A stretch of DNA of 7,363 bases from an uncultured Eubacteriales bacterium (GTDB taxonomy: Bacteria; Bacillota; Clostridia; Oscillospirales; Oscillospiraceae): positions 1-7,363 of the forward strand of contig CABRZO010000126.1 in NCBI GenBank assembly GCA_902475455.1. The letters run 5' to 3'. The translations under genes were made by a program, and so were the position numbers. Shown one piece after another: positions 5,517-7,363 of the stretch. Positions within the stretch are counted from its first letter, which is position 1. Every line of letters begins with the position of its first letter. The notes beneath the pieces are model-generated. The model was not told the origin of the DNA. It searched no databases and saw nothing but the letters and a program-made list of their open reading frames with translations.

Positions 5517-6233
5517 ATGAATTTACTGACGGACTTGCATTGTCATATCCTGCCCTATGTAGATGACGGAGCAGAGGACCTGGATGAGGCTCTGGAGATG
5601 CTCCAGCTTCAGGTAGAGCAGGAGGTAGGCTGTGTGGTATTGACCCCTCACAGCAGGACGAAGATGTTTGAGACGGATGACGAAACCATCCAAAAGCAAT
5701 TTCGGCGGCTGCGCAAGGAAGCAAGCCGCAGAAAAAATATGCCCGAGCTTTTGCTGGGCAGAGAATATTTTTGTGACAGCGCTATGATGAACCGAGCTGC
5801 CAGCCAGAGATTGTGTACCCTCGGCGGCAGCAAAACCCTATTGATTGAGTTTTCCAGCAGGCATCCCTACGATGTTGTCTATGAACGGGTGGATACTTTG
5901 CTGGACTATGGATACCGACCGCTGATCGCCCATGTGGAGCGCTACCTGTGGGCCCACGAGGATATGAAACGGCTGTTGGAATTGTCCAAGTTAGGCGCCT
6001 GCATTCAGGTGAATGCGGACAGTATTTTGGGCAGACAAGGTTGGAAACAAAAGCGATTTTGTCGGGAACTGATGCGGCAGGATCTGGTGGATATTATTGC
6101 GTCCGATGCCCATCGGGCCCAGTGGCGGATCCCTGACTTGGGGGATTGTCGAGCCTATGTGGCTCGAAAAATGGGACGCAGCTATGCCCGCCGGATCTTT
6201 GAAGTCTATCCCGAGAAAATCCTTTCTGAATAA
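5517..6233 (+). CDS. cpsB: CpsB/YwqE-type PHP-domain protein-tyrosine phosphatase
   Basis: A 238-residue cytoplasmic metal-dependent phosphatase that removes phosphate from the tyrosine cluster of the partner kinase and so sets exopolysaccharide output. It belongs to the PHP superfamily. The metal-site motifs appear in order: DLHCH (6-10), DDGAED (16-21), TPH (His45), GREYF (Glu83), IEFS (Glu111), AHVERY (His139) and SDAH (Asp197, His199). Their spacing closely follows that of characterised pneumococcal CpsB. QVNADSILG (164-172) is also conserved. The start is ATG 5517, six bases after GGATGGAG; an in-frame GTG at 5475 would begin inside the upstream hairpin. The length matches the family. 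The kinase follows after 34 bases. The long GC-rich leader suggests separate control from the surface-protein gene. Confidence 0.93.
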   Translation: MNLLTDLHCHILPYVDDGAEDLDEALEMLQLQVEQEVGCVVLTPHSRTKMFETDDETIQKQFRRLRKEASRRKNMPELLLGREYFCDSAMMNRAASQRLCTLGGSKTLLIEFSSRHPYDVVYERVDTLLDYGYRPLIAHVERYLWAHEDMKRLLELSKLGACIQVNADSILGRQGWKQKRFCRELMRQDLVDIIASDAHRAQWRIPDLGDCRAYVARKMGRSYARRIFEVYPEKILSE

Positions 6234-6267
6234 AGCAACGTATGAATGCAAGGGAGTTTACACTGCG

Positions 6268-6966
6268 ATGAACTATATTGGCCTGGAGCGGCGGGAGCTG
6301 CCCTATGAGATTGCCGAAGAACTGAAGCTGTTGCGCACAAATCTCCAGTTTTGCGGCAAGGAGAAAAAGGTGATTATGCTGACCAGCTGTGTCAGCGGTG
6401 AGGGTAAATCCACCCTCTCTTTGGAGATTGCCCGTTCCTTTGTAGAGCTTGGAAATCAGGTTCTGCTGATTGACGCTGACTTGCGCAAGTCTGTCCTGGA
6501 GGATCGCGTGGTGGATGGGACCATTCATTACGGCCTGACCCATTACCTCTCTGGACAGTGCAGCCTGGACAGCGCCCTCTACAGCACGGAAACAGAGGGC
6601 TTAGATGTAATTCCTGTGGGGGCGCTGGCTCCTAATCCCTCGGAACTGCTCTCCAACGAGGTATTTACCAAGCTGATTCAGAACAGCCGCGGTGCCTATG
6701 ACTATGTGATTGTGGACTGTGCCCCGCTGGGCCTGGTGGTGGATGCTGCTATTGTGGCTCCTCGCTGTGACGGCGCTGTGCTGGTGCTGGAGTCAGGTAC
6801 TATTAAGTACCGCTTTGCCCGGGAGGTTGTCAAGAAGCTGCAGAACACCAGCTGCCCTGTACTGGGCGTGGTGCTGAATAAGGTGGACCGGAAGAGCGGC
6901 CGTTATGGAAAGTATTATGGCTACGGCAGCTATGGCCAGCGGTACTCTGCCTATTATCAGAAGTGA
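6268..6966 (+). CDS. cpsD: CpsD/CapB-type bacterial tyrosine autokinase
   Basis: A 232-residue cytoplasmic BY-kinase that phosphorylates itself on a C-terminal tyrosine cluster when stimulated by a Wzz/CapA adaptor. It shows EELKLLRTNLQF (17-28), the family oligomerisation segment; Walker A CVSGEGKST (41-49, Lys47); Walker A' LLIDADLRK (66-74, Asp69 and Asp71); and Walker B YVIVD (146-150). The tail from 213 to 230 is Gly/Tyr-rich with eight tyrosines. The start is ATG 6268, preceded by AAGGGAG at 6250-6256, a spacing of 11 that is rather long. The stop of a nine-codon mini-ORF (6242-6271, MNAREFTLR) overlaps this ATG as ATGA. The frame stays open far upstream inside cpsB, but no family sequence lies there. 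Its adaptor would be the wzz product, which is disrupted in this sequence. Confidence 0.94.
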   Translation: MNYIGLERRELPYEIAEELKLLRTNLQFCGKEKKVIMLTSCVSGEGKSTLSLEIARSFVELGNQVLLIDADLRKSVLEDRVVDGTIHYGLTHYLSGQCSLDSALYSTETEGLDVIPVGALAPNPSELLSNEVFTKLIQNSRGAYDYVIVDCAPLGLVVDAAIVAPRCDGAVLVLESGTIKYRFAREVVKKLQNTSCPVLGVVLNKVDRKSGRYGKYYGYGSYGQRYSAYYQK

Positions 6967-7239
6967 TCAGACGGACGAAGATGCTGCATATGATGTTCTG
7001 CATGGCCGGCGGCTACGCAGAGCAGATACATGATGCTGGTTGAAGCAATTGAAACTAACATCGAGACCGCAATCAAGACTTTCATAGCAAACCTCTTTTA
7101 TTGCGCATGATTAAAGTAACTTTGTTCTGAGTGAACCGTTGTGACACATAGTATTTTAACAACTGGGGACCTCACCTTTGTGTCGCAAGAAAGCGCTTTT
7201 CGATTAGGATTTAAAATCAATAGAAGGATGTGAAATTTC
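6967..7239 (+). other. Gap after cpsD, no clear gene
   Basis: This 273-base stretch has no convincing gene. Two short frames read like coding remnants: 6981-7043 (MLHMMFCMAGGYAEQIHDAG) and 7030-7110 (MMLVEAIETNIETAIKTF and onward), shifted relative to each other. They may be debris of a decayed gene. The second half is AT-rich and holds the long-range stem at 7139-7188. I could not assign a clear promoter for the following gene, nor a terminator for cpsD. Confidence 0.4.
7139..7188 (+). other. Long-range stem in the leader of the last gene
   Basis: TTGTGACACA (7139-7148) pairs with TGTGTCGCAA (7179-7188) as ten pairs with one G-U, around a 30-base loop. A second small dyad, AAAGCGCTTT, follows at 7190-7199. 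Together they suggest a folded leader about 40-100 bases before the start codon. I recognise no known RNA family. Confidence 0.35.
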
Positions 7240-7363
7240 ATGCGAAGCCAGCTGGTGGACATGGAAGTTTCTACAAGTGAAGAATTTGTGGATGACAATG
7301 TGTATGTTGCTGAGCGTAAGCACGCAACCATTGACCGTAAATTTGTCCTTCGCTCGCATCGGG
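7240..7363 (+). CDS. Unrecognised protein, N-terminal part (partial)
   Basis: The frame opens at ATG 7240 with MRSQLVDMEVSTSEEFVDDN and stays open for 41 codons to the window edge. AAGGA at 7224-7228 lies 11 bases before the ATG, a long but usable spacing. An in-frame TGA at 7231 rules out a longer start. The visible residues are hydrophilic, rich in Val, Glu, Asp and Arg, with no signal peptide or membrane helix. I do not recognise the family. From its position after cpsD it could be an exopolysaccharide biosynthesis gene such as a transferase, but that is only an inference from context. The 273-base gap means it may belong to another transcript. Confidence 0.55.
   Translation, partial: MRSQLVDMEVSTSEEFVDDNVYVAERKHATIDRKFVLRSHR

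Noticed and set aside
6097..6267. Upstream extension of the cpsD frame into cpsB
   Set aside because: The extension overlaps the conserved end of cpsB in another frame, and the kinase family begins near MNYIGLERRE at 6268.
6094..6543. Minus-strand open frame of 149 codons across the cpsB end and cpsD start
   Set aside because: It is antisense to two well-supported genes with intact catalytic motifs.
7139..7168. Crp-type binding site beginning TGTGA
   Set aside because: Only one half-site is present; no TCACA partner lies at the right distance.

Overview
The window looks like a piece of a Gram-positive Clostridia chromosome, probably a gut Oscillospiraceae-type anaerobe. The evidence is a moderately GC-rich composition, AGGAGG-type ribosome binding sites, a class B sortase with a PKTG-type substrate, a two-piece tyrosine kinase system, and a split ThrE-type exporter. 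No rRNA, tRNA, CRISPR array or insertion sequence is visible. The placement is an inference from gene content and not a database match.

Left part (1-1210, minus strand): two overlapping genes encode the two halves of a ThrE-type amino-acid exporter; the second is cut by the window edge. A 313-base divergent intergenic region follows. It carries a good candidate promoter and a small dyad in front of a plus-strand Crp/Fnr-like regulator (1211-1789). That regulator is followed by two hairpins, one of them terminator-like.

Right part (about 1900-7363, plus strand): a good sigma-A-type promoter (TTGAAT, 17 bases, TATAAT) precedes a leader of about 220 bases and then an envelope/exopolysaccharide operon. 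The order is a Wzz/CapA-like polysaccharide co-polymerase (reading frame broken), class B sortase, LytR-CpsA-Psr ligase, a small secreted surface protein with an APKTG sorting signal, a CpsB-type PHP phosphatase, and a CpsD-type tyrosine autokinase with a C-terminal tyrosine cluster. After a 273-base gap comes the start of an unrecognised gene.

How the genes may work together (inference): the Wzz adaptor, CpsD kinase and CpsB phosphatase form the phospho-switch that controls capsule or exopolysaccharide chain length. The LCP protein attaches the finished glycopolymer to the wall. The sortase attaches the neighbouring APKTG protein to peptidoglycan. The cassette therefore couples polysaccharide and protein anchoring in one transcription unit.

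The most notable points are the disrupted wzz reading frame at about 2270-2300, the sortase/substrate pair nested inside a capsule-regulation operon, the two-cysteine (CTC) sortase active site, the long Lys/Ser/Arg tail on the Wzz protein, and several dyads and alternative RNA pairings that overlap or flank ribosome binding sites. I see no wholly unknown defence or mobile system. The unusual feature is the arrangement and the possible RNA-level control.
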